DNA of 55,726 bases from an uncultured Porphyromonas sp. (GCF_938039215.1 NZ_CALHVI010000049.1:1-55726), one strand, 5' to 3'. Positions 17,053 through 26,570 are shown, counted from the first letter of the stretch. Program-made: numbers and translations. The notes: generated from the letters alone by a model not told the origin.

Positions 17053-19500
17053 ATGAGAAAGAAATATAGAACTGACGAAATGACAGCAGAGGACCAGCAA
17101 CACGTACTCGCTATCCCCGTCCTCGCTACCTATGGCGAGGAAGATAGCTTTGCCCTTCCTGCCGAAGAGCAAGTAGACGAACTTCCCTTGATCGCACTGC
17201 GCAACATGTCGATCTTCCCTGGTACCCTTGTGCCCATCCTCGTGGGACGCAAGAAGTCCATGCAGGTCATCCGTCAGGCAGAGAAGGATAACAAGTACTT
17301 CGGTGTAGTCACCCAGCGTGATGCCGGTATCGAAGATCCCAAGCTCGAAGACCTCTATACCGTCGGTACCGTCGTCGAGGTCTCGCAGATCATCGAGCTC
17401 CCCTCAGGTGAGATCTCGGCCATCCTCAGAGGTCGCCAGCGCTTCACCCTCGAGAGCCTCACGCAGGAAGATCCCTTCCTATCGGGGAAGATCAAGCTCC
17501 TCGACGATACTTCCATCGGAGTGTCGAGCGAAGAGGAGTTCAAGGCGCTTACGGATCTGATCCATGAGCGTACCCTTGGCTTCCTCGAGAAGATCGCTCC
17601 GAGTGCGCCTGCGGGCTTCCTTGAGACGATCCGTTCGATCAAGAACAAGACCTATATCATCCACCTCTCCGCTTCGCTCCTGCAGGTATCTACCGAGATC
17701 CGTCAGGAGATGCTCGAGGCAGAGGACCTCTCCACACGAGGCCTTCGTGTGCTCGCCCAGCTCGAAGCACATATCCAAGAGAGCGATATCAAGGAGTCCA
17801 TCCTCTCTCGTACCCGTCAGGAGATGGATCAGCAGCAGCGTGAGTACTTCCTCCAGCAGCAGATGCGTACCATTCAGGATGAGCTTGGTACGGGTGCTAG
17901 TGCTGATGATGAGATCGAAGAGCTTCGTAAGAAGGGCGCAGATAAGCTCTGGAGTGAAGCGGTAGCTGAGACCTTCGAGAAGGAGCTGCGCAAGGCAGAG
18001 CGCCTCAACCCTCAGAGCCCTGACTTCTCCGTACAGATGCAGTACCTGCGTACGATCGTAGACCTCCCTTGGGGTGTCTACAGTCAGGACAACTTTGACC
18101 TCAAGGGGGCTAAGGAGATCCTTGACCGAGAGCACTACGGCCTCGACCGTGTCAAGGAGCGTATCCTCGAGCACCTAGCTGTCCTCAAGCTCAAGGGCGA
18201 TATGAAGTCGCCCATCCTTTGCCTCTACGGCCCTCCAGGGGTGGGTAAGACCTCCCTTGGTCGAAGCGTCGCAGAGAGCCTCGGCCGTCAGTATGTGCGT
18301 ATCTCCCTCGGTGGGGTACATGACGAGGCGGAGATACGTGGGCATCGCCGTACCTACATCGGTGCGATGAGCGGACGTATCATCCAGAGCCTGCAGAAGG
18401 CAGGTACTTCCAACCCCGTCTTTGTCCTCGACGAGATCGACAAGCTCTCGAGCGACTACAAGGGTGACCCAGCTTCGGCCCTGCTTGAAGTCCTCGACCC
18501 CGAGCAGAACACGACCTTCCATGATAATTACCTCGACATCGACTATGACCTGTCGAAGGTGCTCTTCATCGCTACGGCGAACAACATCTCGACCATCCCA
18601 CAGGCGCTGCGTGACCGTATGGAGCTCATCGAAGTCACGGGATACATCGCCGAAGAGAAGCTGAAGATCGCCGAGCAGCACCTTGTCCCCAAGGAAGCGA
18701 AGGAGCATGGTCTGAAGCTCGAGGATATTCACTTCGCCCCTGGTGCGCTTGACCTCATCATCGAGGAGTACACCCGTGAGAGTGGTGTCCGCTCCTTGAC
18801 GAAGAAGATCGCCGCAGTCATGCGTAAGCTCGCTTGGGCTGTCGCTGCCGAAGAGCAGCTCCCCGCAGAGATCACCCCCGAGCTCGTCCGTGAGTACCTA
18901 GGGAAGACCATCTATTCACGAGACAAGTACCAAGGCAACGAGCACCCCGGTGTCGTCGTAGGGCTTGCTTGGACCAGCGTTGGTGGAGAGATCCTCTTCA
19001 TCGAGAGTAGCCTTCAGCCTGGACAGAATGGCAAGCTCATCCTCACCGGTAGCCTCGGTGATGTCATGAAGGAGTCTGCGACGATCGCCCTCAGCTATAT
19101 CCGTGCCCACGCTCCCCAGCTAGGCATTGATCTGGAGCAACTCAAGGATAAGGAGATCCATATCCACGTGCCCGAAGGAGCTATCCCCAAGGACGGCCCT
19201 AGCGCAGGGATCACGATGGTCACTTCGCTTGTGTCGGCGATCACCCGTCGCAGGGTGCGTGCTCATCTGGCTATGACGGGTGAGATCACCCTGAGAGGTA
19301 AGGTCCTTCCCGTCGGAGGGATCAAGGAGAAGATCCTCGCCGCTAAGCGCTCGGGGATCACCGACATCATCCTCTGCCGTGAGAATGAGAAGGACATCCT
19401 TGAGATCAAGGACAATTACCTCGAAGGCTTGACCTTCCACTACGTCGATGAGATCACAGAGGTGCTCGCCTTTGCCCTCCTCGATGAGGTGATCGAATAG
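17053..19500 (+). CDS. lon: ATP-dependent protease Lon
   Basis: Full-length Lon of 815 residues, a cytoplasmic AAA+ serine-lysine protease that degrades misfolded and regulatory proteins. The N-terminal substrate-binding LON domain covers about 43-250, a coiled coil follows, the Walker A loop GPPGVGKTS is at 393-401, and Walker B is FVLDEIDKL. The catalytic dyad is Ser717 in PKDGPSAGI and Lys760 in GGIKEKIL, 43 residues apart as in E. coli Lon. The ATG at 17053 gives a normal N-terminus; a second Met at residue 10 is possible. It stands alone, 117 bases after gldH. Confidence 0.97.
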   Translation: MRKKYRTDEMTAEDQQHVLAIPVLATYGEEDSFALPAEEQVDELPLIALRNMSIFPGTLVPILVGRKKSMQVIRQAEKDNKYFGVVTQRDAGIEDPKLEDLYTVGTVVEVSQIIELPSGEISAILRGRQRFTLESLTQEDPFLSGKIKLLDDTSIGVSSEEEFKALTDLIHERTLGFLEKIAPSAPAGFLETIRSIKNKTYIIHLSASLLQVSTEIRQEMLEAEDLSTRGLRVLAQLEAHIQESDIKESILSRTRQEMDQQQREYFLQQQMRTIQDELGTGASADDEIEELRKKGADKLWSEAVAETFEKELRKAERLNPQSPDFSVQMQYLRTIVDLPWGVYSQDNFDLKGAKEILDREHYGLDRVKERILEHLAVLKLKGDMKSPILCLYGPPGVGKTSLGRSVAESLGRQYVRISLGGVHDEAEIRGHRRTYIGAMSGRIIQSLQKAGTSNPVFVLDEIDKLSSDYKGDPASALLEVLDPEQNTTFHDNYLDIDYDLSKVLFIATANNISTIPQALRDRMELIEVTGYIAEEKLKIAEQHLVPKEAKEHGLKLEDIHFAPGALDLIIEEYTRESGVRSLTKKIAAVMRKLAWAVAAEEQLPAEITPELVREYLGKTIYSRDKYQGNEHPGVVVGLAWTSVGGEILFIESSLQPGQNGKLILTGSLGDVMKESATIALSYIRAHAPQLGIDLEQLKDKEIHIHVPEGAIPKDGPSAGITMVTSLVSAITRRRVRAHLAMTGEITLRGKVLPVGGIKEKILAAKRSGITDIILCRENEKDILEIKDNYLEGLTFHYVDEITEVLAFALLDEVIE

Positions 19501-19521
19501 ATCCACGGGCTGATAATCTCG

Positions 19522-19562
19522 CATTCGCTGGGAGGTCTTAGGGCACTCCCTCCATGCGAATG
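19522..19562 (+). terminator. Hairpin after lon, weak terminator candidate
   Basis: CATTCGC (19522-19528) pairs with GCGAATG (19556-19562), with GGGAG/CTCCC inside. There is no T-tract, so it may be an RNA-stabilising hairpin rather than an intrinsic terminator. Confidence 0.35.
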
Positions 19563-19584
19563 GGACAAATAGCGCGAAGTAGAC

Positions 19585-19592
19585 TAACTTTG
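19585..19592 (+). promoter_or_regulatory. -7 box directly before the DUF1599 gene
   Basis: TAACTTTG matches TAnnTTTG and ends only seven bases before the ATG at 19600. Transcription would start almost at the start codon. Confidence 0.5.
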
Positions 19593-19599
19593 TAGTTCT

Positions 19600-20157
19600 A
19601 TGGAACTAAGCAAGCACAATACGGAGCAAGAATGCCGTGCCATCCTTAGCCACTGTCGGGAGCTCTTCGAGAAGAAGCTCCACGACTATGGCTCCGCTTG
19701 GCGTATCCTGCGCCCAGAGTCCTTGACCGATCAGATCTATATCAAGGCTGAGCGCATACGTAGCCTGCAGGTCAACGGCTATGCAGCTGTCGACGAAGGG
19801 GTAGAGCCCGAGTTCGTCGGGATCGTCAATTATGGGATCATCGGTATGATCCAGCTGGAGCGAGGCGCAGTATCTTCTCCAGATTTGTCTCCCGAGGAGG
19901 CTCTCCGTGAGTACGACCGTTATGCGGAGAAGACCCTCCAGCTCATGCTTGCTAAGAACCACGACTACGGCGAGGTCTGGCGCAACATGCGTGTCACCTC
20001 CATGACCGACCTCATCCTCTCGAAGGTGCACCGCACGAAGCAGATCGAAGACCTACGAGGGGAGACCTTCGTCTCCGAGGGCATCGAAGCCAACTATATG
20101 GATATGGTGAACTATGCCCTCTTCTGCCTGATTAAGCTCAATAGCTCCGAAGCGTGA
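19600..20157 (+). CDS. DUF1599-family protein with internal duplication
   Basis: The 185-residue protein holds two copies of one motif: HDYGSAWRILRPESLTDQI near residue 27 and NHDYGEVWRNMRVTSMTDLI near residue 124. This is the DUF1599 layout, a family linked by sequence to nucleotide-handling proteins, but no reaction is proven. It begins the cluster DUF1599 - DoxX/MauE-like - tpiA - SPOR - folE known from Bacteroides. Its stop overlaps the start of the next gene (ATGA-type overlap, 20154-20157), showing translational coupling. Confidence 0.88.
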   Translation: MELSKHNTEQECRAILSHCRELFEKKLHDYGSAWRILRPESLTDQIYIKAERIRSLQVNGYAAVDEGVEPEFVGIVNYGIIGMIQLERGAVSSPDLSPEEALREYDRYAEKTLQLMLAKNHDYGEVWRNMRVTSMTDLILSKVHRTKQIEDLRGETFVSEGIEANYMDMVNYALFCLIKLNSSEA

Positions 20158-21452
20158 TCCATCCAAGATATACCCTTGCAGAGGTCGCCCGAGTGATCGT
20201 TGGTCTGGTCTTTGTCCTCTCTGGACTCCTCAAGGCCGTAGATCCCGTGGGCACAGCACTGAAGATAGGACAGTACATTACCCCTATCCTCGATGTGCAC
20301 GGACCTAAGGGTGAAGTCTTCACCTTAGCCTTATCCTTCATCCTCTGTGGCTCCGAGTTCCTGCTCGGAGCTTTCCTGCTTATGGGTGTCTACCGTAAGC
20401 TCTGCGCCCGTCTCTCCCTGCTCTTCATGGTGGTGATGACGGCGGTGTCGCTCTACTCGGTACTGGCTCATCCTGTCTCCGACTGCGGTTGCTTCGGGGA
20501 TGCCATTCACCTGACTCCGCTGGAGACCTTCCTGAAGAACATCGTCCTCCTCCCCCTCTCCTTCCTTGTCCTCAGAGATGCTCGTGCTCTAAGGCATCTG
20601 TACTCTCGACGAGAGCGCTGGGTACCTGCTATCCTTGCCATCGTCGGGATCATCTACTTCATGGCGGAGAACTATCGTCATCTACCCTACCGAGACTTCC
20701 GCCCTTATACTATAGGTACGGACCTACGTCGAGCCATTGTCAGCGAAGAGGAAGAGCTCCAGAAGGCGCTGATCGGCTCGACGAAGTATCTCTATAAGAA
20801 GGATGGGAAGACGAAGGCATTTGACGCCGCTAATCTCCCCGATAGTAGCTGGACCTTTGTCGAAGCTCAGCAGGACACACGTCTAGCAGACTATCAGCCG
20901 AAGTACGACTTCTCCCCCATCGATAGCACGGGGCAGTCCGTCACTCAGGAGCTCCTCGATTGGGAGGGCATTACGCTCCTCCTCCTTGCTCCTTCGTGGC
21001 GTACCGCTAGCCAGAGTGTCCTCGATGAGATGGCAGAGCTCTACCAAGAGAGCCTTGCTCTGGGGTATCGCTTCTACGGAGTCAGTGCCTCCACGAGCGA
21101 AGAGATCGCCGAATGGCGCTATCAGACGGGAGCCTCCTATCCGATGCTCCAGCTGGATGCCACTCCTATCCGTACCATCATCCGCTCACAGCCTGGACTT
21201 CTCGTCCTTCGTGATGGGCGGATCATCGACAAGCGTGCTTACGCAGACTTCCCCTCAGTGGAGAACGTAAGCCGCTATCTCAAGGGGCTTCAAGATACCG
21301 AAGCTCCCCTCCCTTCGCCCCGAGCGACACGTACCTACCTCCTCTGGGCGTGGGCTGGGCTTCTCCTCCTAGGCTTCCTCCGCTTCTGGGCTAGGAAGCT
21401 TCATCTGACGATCCATCTTCACCTGAAGAAACGTTTACATTTACCTCAATAA
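20154..21452 (+). CDS. BT_3928-type DoxX/MauE-like membrane protein with thioredoxin-like tail
   Basis: The 432-residue protein has four membrane helices at the N-terminus (about 7-150) with DCGCFGDAIHLTP in a loop, as in MauE/DoxX-type redox membrane proteins. A further membrane helix follows near 165-180. The C-terminal part (about 275-400) reads as a thioredoxin-like domain (ITLLLLAPSW ... PMLQLDATPIRTIIRSQPG), but the CxxC active site is missing: the usual position reads PSWRTAS. It overlaps the DUF1599 gene by four bases and ends 17 bases before tpiA. Role in thiol or envelope redox chemistry is suggested by family; not proven. Confidence 0.85.
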   Translation: MIHPRYTLAEVARVIVGLVFVLSGLLKAVDPVGTALKIGQYITPILDVHGPKGEVFTLALSFILCGSEFLLGAFLLMGVYRKLCARLSLLFMVVMTAVSLYSVLAHPVSDCGCFGDAIHLTPLETFLKNIVLLPLSFLVLRDARALRHLYSRRERWVPAILAIVGIIYFMAENYRHLPYRDFRPYTIGTDLRRAIVSEEEELQKALIGSTKYLYKKDGKTKAFDAANLPDSSWTFVEAQQDTRLADYQPKYDFSPIDSTGQSVTQELLDWEGITLLLLAPSWRTASQSVLDEMAELYQESLALGYRFYGVSASTSEEIAEWRYQTGASYPMLQLDATPIRTIIRSQPGLLVLRDGRIIDKRAYADFPSVENVSRYLKGLQDTEAPLPSPRATRTYLLWAWAGLLLLGFLRFWARKLHLTIHLHLKKRLHLPQ

Positions 21453-21469
21453 ATCTCTATTACTAAGCA

Positions 21470-22228
21470 ATGAGAAAGAATATCGTAGCTGGGAATTGGA
21501 AGATGAACAAGACCCTCACCGAAGGTGTCTCCTTCATCAACGAACTCAAGGCAGCACTCGCAGGCAAGAGCCTCGCTTGTGATGTCATCATCGGCGCACC
21601 TTTCATCCATCTAGCATCTATCGCTAAGGAAGCTGAAGGTAGCCCTGTAGCTATCGCTGCAGAGAACTGTGCCAACAAGGCCGAAGGTGCTTATACCGGT
21701 GAAGTGTCTGCAGCGATGGTCGCCTCTACGGGTGCTCGCTACGTCATCCTCGGTCACAGCGAGCGTCGTGCTTACTACCACGAAGATGGCGCTATCCTCA
21801 CCGAGAAGGTACGTCTAGCTCTAGACAATGGTCTTGCTCCTATCTTCTGCATCGGCGAAGTCAAGGAAGAGCGTGAAGCTGCTAAGCACTTCGAAGTCGT
21901 AGAAGCTCAGCTCGAAGAAGCTGTCTTCAGCCTCTCTGCAGAGGACTTCAAGAAGGTCGTCCTCGCTTACGAACCTGTTTGGGCTATCGGTACCGGTCTC
22001 ACCGCTACTTCGGCTCAGGCTCAGGAGATCCACGCACACATCCGTAGCCTCATCGCTAAGAAGTACGGTGCTGAGATCGCTGAGAACACCACCATCCTCT
22101 ATGGCGGTAGCTGCAACGGGGGCAACGCTAAGGAGCTCTTCTCTCAGCCCGACGTCGATGGCGGTCTGATCGGTGGTGCTTCGCTCGCCGTGGACAAGTT
22201 CCTCCCCATCATCGAAGCTTTCAACTAG
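21470..22228 (+). CDS. tpiA: Triosephosphate isomerase
   Basis: TIM-barrel enzyme of 252 residues that interconverts dihydroxyacetone phosphate and glyceraldehyde 3-phosphate in glycolysis. The catalytic residues are visible: Lys11 in GNWKMN, His96 in LGHSERR and Glu168 in AYEPVWAIGTG, with the phosphate-binding LYGGSCN near the end. Length and start are normal for the family. Codon use is notably biased toward frequent codons, as expected for a highly expressed glycolytic gene. It sits in the conserved tpiA - SPOR - folE order. Confidence 0.98.
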   Translation: MRKNIVAGNWKMNKTLTEGVSFINELKAALAGKSLACDVIIGAPFIHLASIAKEAEGSPVAIAAENCANKAEGAYTGEVSAAMVASTGARYVILGHSERRAYYHEDGAILTEKVRLALDNGLAPIFCIGEVKEEREAAKHFEVVEAQLEEAVFSLSAEDFKKVVLAYEPVWAIGTGLTATSAQAQEIHAHIRSLIAKKYGAEIAENTTILYGGSCNGGNAKELFSQPDVDGGLIGGASLAVDKFLPIIEAFN

Positions 22229-22364
22229 CCTCGAGTCTACAGTATATCCCCCGAGGAGGCTACACTGCTAGCTTCCTCGAGGGACTATTGCTGCTAGACC
22301 ATCCTCTACGGTAGGCACCGAGTCTATCCCCTCTCCTAGATACCACCCGCAACCTCAGCACGCT

Positions 22365-22901
22365 ATGGCAAGACGATATCTGCGGTCACTGATGTTCCTC
22401 CTCTTGGCCGTCTCTCTTATCCATGTCGCATCTGCTCAGACCTCACCCGAGAAGATGCGCCCACGCAATATACTAGAGGCTCTTGAGCAGATCAATCCCG
22501 GCGAAGGCTTTGTGACGATCCTGCAGGATCCGGAGCTTCGTAGCATCATCGGCAGTGCACCTGCGCCTCGCACTCCTGGCATCCTTGGTCGAGATGGCAA
22601 CTACTCCATCCTCTACGGCTATCGAGTGCAGGTCTTCAATAGCAACCTCCCCAATGCTAAGAGCGAAGCCTATGCCCGTGCAGAGGCTGTCCGTCAGGTC
22701 GCTCCTACGCTCAGCAGCTACATTACCTTCCGAGCTCCCTTCTGGCGACTGACGGTAGGGAACTTCGCTACGCAGGAGGAAGCACGCCAAGCACGTGCTC
22801 GTCTGGTGACCGTCCTTCCTGCTTGGGGTCGTGAGTCGTATGTCGTCCGTGAAAAAGTCCGTATCCTCAACTATACAGCACCTCATGCCCCAGAAGAATA
22901 G
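22365..22901 (+). CDS. SPOR-domain protein, exported
   Basis: The 178-residue product has a signal peptide (MARRYLRSLMFLLLAVSLIHVASAQ) and a C-terminal SPOR-type domain at about 83-165 with YRVQVFNSNLPNAKSEAYA and FWRLTVGNFATQEEARQAR. SPOR domains bind denuded peptidoglycan glycan strands, often at the division septum. The gene follows tpiA by 136 bases and overlaps the folE start by 17 bases, so folE translation may depend on it. Confidence 0.88.
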   Translation: MARRYLRSLMFLLLAVSLIHVASAQTSPEKMRPRNILEALEQINPGEGFVTILQDPELRSIIGSAPAPRTPGILGRDGNYSILYGYRVQVFNSNLPNAKSEAYARAEAVRQVAPTLSSYITFRAPFWRLTVGNFATQEEARQARARLVTVLPAWGRESYVVREKVRILNYTAPHAPEE

Positions 22902-23511
22902 CCTCCCTGATCCCACCACTCTCTCTCTACGTAGTCCACAGGATGAAGCAAGGGAAGAGGCCCTGCGTCACCACTATCAGGAGATCCTTCGCCTCCTAGG
23001 GGAAGACCCCGAGCGTGAAGGGCTCATCAAGACTCCAGAGCGTGTAGCCAAGGCGATGGAGTTCCTTACGTCAGGGATGCGGCAAGACCCTAAGGAGATC
23101 CTCCGCTCGGCGATGTTCCGTGAGGAATACCGTCAGATGGTCATCGTCAAGGACATTGACTTCTATTCGCTCTGTGAGCACCATATCCTACCCTTCTTCG
23201 GTAAGGTACATATCGGCTACATCCCTAACGGCTATATCACGGGACTCTCCAAGCTCCCCCGCATCGTCGATGTCTTCGCACGTCGCCTGCAGGTACAGGA
23301 GCGTCTGACGACGCAGATCAAGGACTGCATTCAGGAGGCGCTTAATCCTCTTGGGGTGATCGTCGTCATCGAAGCCCAGCACATGTGCATGCAGATGCGT
23401 GGGGTAGAGAAGCAGAATTCCTTCACGACGACAAGTGACTTCACCGGTGCTTTCCGTGAGGCGAAGACCCGCGAGGAATTCATGCAGCTCATCACGCATC
23501 CACGTCGCTAG
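22885..23511 (+). CDS. folE: GTP cyclohydrolase I
   Basis: The 208-residue enzyme opens GTP to 7,8-dihydroneopterin triphosphate, the first step of folate and related pterin or queuosine-type pathways. Zinc ligands are Cys97 and His100 in LCEHHILPF and Cys168 in QHMCMQMRG, spaced exactly as in the E. coli enzyme; GLSKLPRIVDVFARRLQ is the conserved core. I chose the ATG at 22885 (MPQKNSLPDP) because the frame from 22831 runs deep into the SPOR gene. The start overlaps the upstream gene by 17 bases. Confidence 0.96.
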   Translation: MPQKNSLPDPTTLSLRSPQDEAREEALRHHYQEILRLLGEDPEREGLIKTPERVAKAMEFLTSGMRQDPKEILRSAMFREEYRQMVIVKDIDFYSLCEHHILPFFGKVHIGYIPNGYITGLSKLPRIVDVFARRLQVQERLTTQIKDCIQEALNPLGVIVVIEAQHMCMQMRGVEKQNSFTTTSDFTGAFREAKTREEFMQLITHPRR

Positions 23512-23679
23512 CCTTCGTTTCCTCTCCTTACATTCCCCCGCTCTACTGCCTTCCCTCACGACGAAGGATGATAGCGAAAACAAGCGGGAAAAGACCGCTC
23601 CTCCCGAGTCCTCTTTTCCTTGGGGTTCTTCCCCGCAGAATCATCCCCTCCTAGAGGGGGCTACTAAAGCATCCAAATA

Positions 23680-23765
23680 AAACCCACAGTAGGTCGTCGA
23701 GACGACCCACTGTGGGTCGTCTCGACGACCTACAGTAGGTTTTTTCAGCGACCTACCGTAGGTCG
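23680..23765. repeat. Palindrome array C: four 17-bp units at 23-bp pitch
   Basis: Units lie at 23680-23696, 23703-23719, 23726-23742 and 23749-23765 with spacers tcgaga, tctcga and tttcag. Central bases are A, T, A, C. The first two spacers are reverse complements, so units 1-3 form a 63-base hairpin with 29 of 31 positions paired, bounded by AAA and TTT. The last unit is followed by TTTTTTTGCTC. It lies between the convergent folE and ROK genes, in a 416-base gap that also holds a separate terminator. Confidence 0.94.
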
Positions 23766-23794
23766 TTTTTTTGCTCCTCGGGAAGGAATGAAAA

Positions 23795-23830
23795 AGCCCC
23801 TTCGTAAGCATCTGTGCTTACGAAGGGGCT
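23795..23830. terminator. Bidirectional intrinsic terminator between folE and the ROK gene
   Basis: A perfect 16-bp stem (23795-23810 with 23815-23830) has the loop TCTG, with AAAAA just before and TCTCTTTTA just after. It can stop transcription from both converging genes. Confidence 0.85.
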
Positions 23831-23927
23831 TCTCTTTTATGCGTGCCCTAGGTTGGCCTTTCCTTCTCCTAGTCCTCAGCTTAGCGGTCGGACTATAAGG
23901 CGGTCGAAGATAGGGCGGTTGAGTCAG

Positions 23928-25151
23928 CTACTTAGCGGGCTCTGCAAAGCGACGGGAGCGGGCGAGCATACACGCTCCGATGAGCCCTGCTCGGTCGCCG
24001 AGGGTCGCTGTGCGTATCTGCGTATCTCGGGTGACGACACTCATCGAATAGATACGGATGGAAGCCTCGATCTGCTGGGTGAAGTAGCCTCCTGCATCGG
24101 CGAGACTTCCCCCGATGATGACGAGCTCGGGGTTGAAGACATTGATGAGGTTTGCTACCTGCTTGCCGAGCTCTCTGCCCAGTTCACTAAGGACCTGTAG
24201 GCAGAGCATATCCTCTTGGGCGCAAGCGCTGATGAGGTCGGACATCTTCAGCTGGCGCCCTGAGGCGACGATCGAAGAGAGCACGGAGCTCTCACCAGCA
24301 CGGATGCGCTCCTGCACCTTGCGGCACATGGCTTGACCGCTGACTTCTGTCTCGAGACAGCCCTTCTTACCGCAGTGGCAGAGGATCTGATTGTCGAAGG
24401 CGGAGATGTGACCAAATTCCCCAGAGAAGCCTGACTTCCCGAAATAGATCTGCTTGTCGAGGATGATCCCGAGCCCTAGCCCCCAGCTGATATTGACATA
24501 GAGAGCGGAGCTGATGTTGCTATCCTTAGTACAGCCGGCTGTGAATTCGCCGAACGCTATGCCTCGGGTATCGTTGTCGATAGATACCCTCAGAGCGAGC
24601 TTGCTGCTTAGGATCTCCGACAGGGGGCGATCGCCGAAGAAGTTGAAGAGACTATAGCTGTGACCAGTGACGGGGTTGATACGCCCAGGGAGGTTGACGT
24701 TGATGTTGAGGATCTCCTTGGGCTGGATGCCATGGCGGGTGATGAAGCCACGGATCTCCTTGCAGATCGCCTCGAGAGCCTCGGGGGTATTCTCTAGGCT
24801 GTAAGGGATGTCGTAGTCGGCACAGATCAGTTCGCTCTGCAGGTTGATCAGCCCGATGTGGATGCAGGAGCGCTTGATATCCACGCCGATGAAGTAGCCT
24901 CCCTCGGGATCGAGCCCGAAGAGTAGGGGGAAGCGTCCGACACCGATCTCGAGCTTCCCTTGCTCCTGAATGCAACCACCATCCTGCAGCTCTTGAAGGA
25001 TCTTGGAGGCAGTAGGCACGCTGACATAGAGCTCCTTGGCGATGTCAGTCATCGTCGCCGTCTTGTGCTGGAGGAGGTAATTGATGACACGGAGCTTGTG
25101 CAGCCCCTTCTTGGTCTCCTGGCTCAGGTCATCGAGTAGTTTGGATGTCAT
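23928..25151 (-). CDS. ROK-family transcriptional regulator (NagC/XylR type)
   Basis: The 407-residue protein has an N-terminal winged helix (HKTATMTDIAKELYVSVPTA, about 28-47) and a C-terminal sugar-kinase-like ROK domain. The ROK signature is present: GGYFIGVDIKRS, the GHISAFD His, and the zinc knuckle CHCGKKGCLE. ROK repressors with a helix-turn-helix usually bind a sugar or sugar phosphate and control its uptake or catabolic genes. No sugar genes adjoin it here, so its target is not indicated. It follows the DEAD-box helicase gene by 33 bases and may share its transcript. Confidence 0.92.
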   Translation of the reverse strand: MTSKLLDDLSQETKKGLHKLRVINYLLQHKTATMTDIAKELYVSVPTASKILQELQDGGCIQEQGKLEIGVGRFPLLFGLDPEGGYFIGVDIKRSCIHIGLINLQSELICADYDIPYSLENTPEALEAICKEIRGFITRHGIQPKEILNINVNLPGRINPVTGHSYSLFNFFGDRPLSEILSSKLALRVSIDNDTRGIAFGEFTAGCTKDSNISSALYVNISWGLGLGIILDKQIYFGKSGFSGEFGHISAFDNQILCHCGKKGCLETEVSGQAMCRKVQERIRAGESSVLSSIVASGRQLKMSDLISACAQEDMLCLQVLSELGRELGKQVANLINVFNPELVIIGGSLADAGGYFTQQIEASIRIYSMSVVTRDTQIRTATLGDRAGLIGACMLARSRRFAEPAK

Positions 25152-25184
25152 AAGGATGATAGATGCTAGAGGTGAGGGTGAGGA

Positions 25185-26549
25185 CTACTGCTGAGGCTCT
25201 TTCTTTCCAGAGGAACCTTGGAGCCGAGGTTTGCCACGTCCTGGGCGCTTGTTACGGCTTTGGTGCTTCTGTTGCTCTTGCCCAGATTGCTGATGGCCGT
25301 CCTTGGGTGCATGCTGGCTGGAGCGTCCACCGCCCTTGCCTCTGCCTCCGCCGTGGCGGGAGGGGCCTCCTCGACCACGCTCGGGGCGACGGTGAGGCTC
25401 ATAGGCAGGTGTGGGGCCAAAGTCAGCGTCGATGGGGATCTTGTAGATGGTCTTCTCGAGGAACTCTTCGATACGTCCAAAGCCGGGTTGCTCCTTCTCA
25501 CTAACGAAGGTGATCGCCAGACCCTCGTCATTCCCCCCACGGGCGGTACGACCGATGCGGTGCACGTAGTCCTCGGGGTCATGTGGGATATCGTAGTTGA
25601 TGACCATGCGGATGCTGTCGATATCGATGCCTCGGGCTACGACATCGGTAGCGACGAGGAGGTCGACATTGCCCGCCTTAAAGCTACGCATCACTTCCTC
25701 ACGCTTCTCCTGCGTCAAGTCAGAGTGCATCTGCTCGACACGGATATTGAGGCGGGAGAGGGCAGCTGCCAGCTCCTTGACCTTGAGCTTGGAGCTGGAG
25801 AAGATGATCGTACGGGTGGGAGGGGTCTCCTTGAAGAGCTGGGTGAGGATGGGGAGCTTCTGTCGCTCGTAGCAGACATAGGCTGACTGGACGATGCTCT
25901 CGGGAGGGCGGGAGATGGCTAGCTCCACCTCTGCGGGATCTCTGAGGATGGTGCGAGCGAACTTCTTGATCTTGGGGGGCATCGTGGCGGAGAACATCAC
26001 CCGCTGGCACTCCTTCGGCAGGGCATTGTGGATCTGGAGGATATCCTCTTGGAAGCCCATATCCAGCATGCGGTCCGCCTCGTCAAGCACGAAGTAAGAC
26101 ACGCCCGAGAGGTCTGCCTGCTGGAGGTTCATCAGCGCAAGGAGTCGCCCAGGGGTAGCGATGACGATCTCAGCACCTAGCGCCATCCCTCGCCGCTGCT
26201 GCTCCCAAGCGATCCCGTCGGTACCGCCGTAGATAGCCACGGAAGAGACGGGGAGGAAGTAGGCAAAGCCCTCTACCTGCTGCTCGATCTGGATAGCGAG
26301 CTCACGGGTAGGAGCCATGATGACGGCGTTGACCTTGCTCGGGTCACCTTCGCCACGGCTGAGGCGGTTGATGATCGGTAGGAGGTAAGCGGCGGTCTTG
26401 CCGGTGCCTGTCTGTGCGCAGGCGATCATATCACGACCTTCGAGGAGGAGGGGGATCGTAGCTTCTTGTACGGGAGTCGTTTCAAAGAAGTTCATGGCCT
26501 CTAGGCCATCGAGCACCTCGTCCTCAAGATCTAGTTCGTCGAAATACAT
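25185..26549 (-). CDS. DEAD-box RNA helicase, RhlE-like
   Basis: The 454-residue ATP-dependent RNA helicase has all main motifs: AQTGTGKT at residues 45-52, PTRELA, VLDEADRMLDMGF, SAT, RGIDI and HRIGRTAR. The C-terminal ~70 residues are an Arg/Gly/Gln/Lys-rich basic tail, usual for RhlE-type proteins of this phylum and likely to bind RNA. I chose the ATG at 26549 (MYFDEL) because the longer frame to 26573 would start inside the promoter box at 26571-26578. Likely roles are ribosome assembly or RNA turnover. Confidence 0.95.
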   Translation of the reverse strand: MYFDELDLEDEVLDGLEAMNFFETTPVQEATIPLLLEGRDMIACAQTGTGKTAAYLLPIINRLSRGEGDPSKVNAVIMAPTRELAIQIEQQVEGFAYFLPVSSVAIYGGTDGIAWEQQRRGMALGAEIVIATPGRLLALMNLQQADLSGVSYFVLDEADRMLDMGFQEDILQIHNALPKECQRVMFSATMPPKIKKFARTILRDPAEVELAISRPPESIVQSAYVCYERQKLPILTQLFKETPPTRTIIFSSSKLKVKELAAALSRLNIRVEQMHSDLTQEKREEVMRSFKAGNVDLLVATDVVARGIDIDSIRMVINYDIPHDPEDYVHRIGRTARGGNDEGLAITFVSEKEQPGFGRIEEFLEKTIYKIPIDADFGPTPAYEPHRRPERGRGGPSRHGGGRGKGGGRSSQHAPKDGHQQSGQEQQKHQSRNKRPGRGKPRLQGSSGKKEPQQ

Positions 26550-26570
26550 AGTCTCTGATTGAGTTATGAG

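Noticed and set aside
22247..22284. Terminator after tpiA
   Set aside because: The stem has mismatches and no T-tract; the SPOR gene downstream is likely co-transcribed.
23680..23765. CRISPR array reading of the palindrome arrays
   Set aside because: Spacers are always six bases, units are 17-bp palindromes and no cas genes are present.
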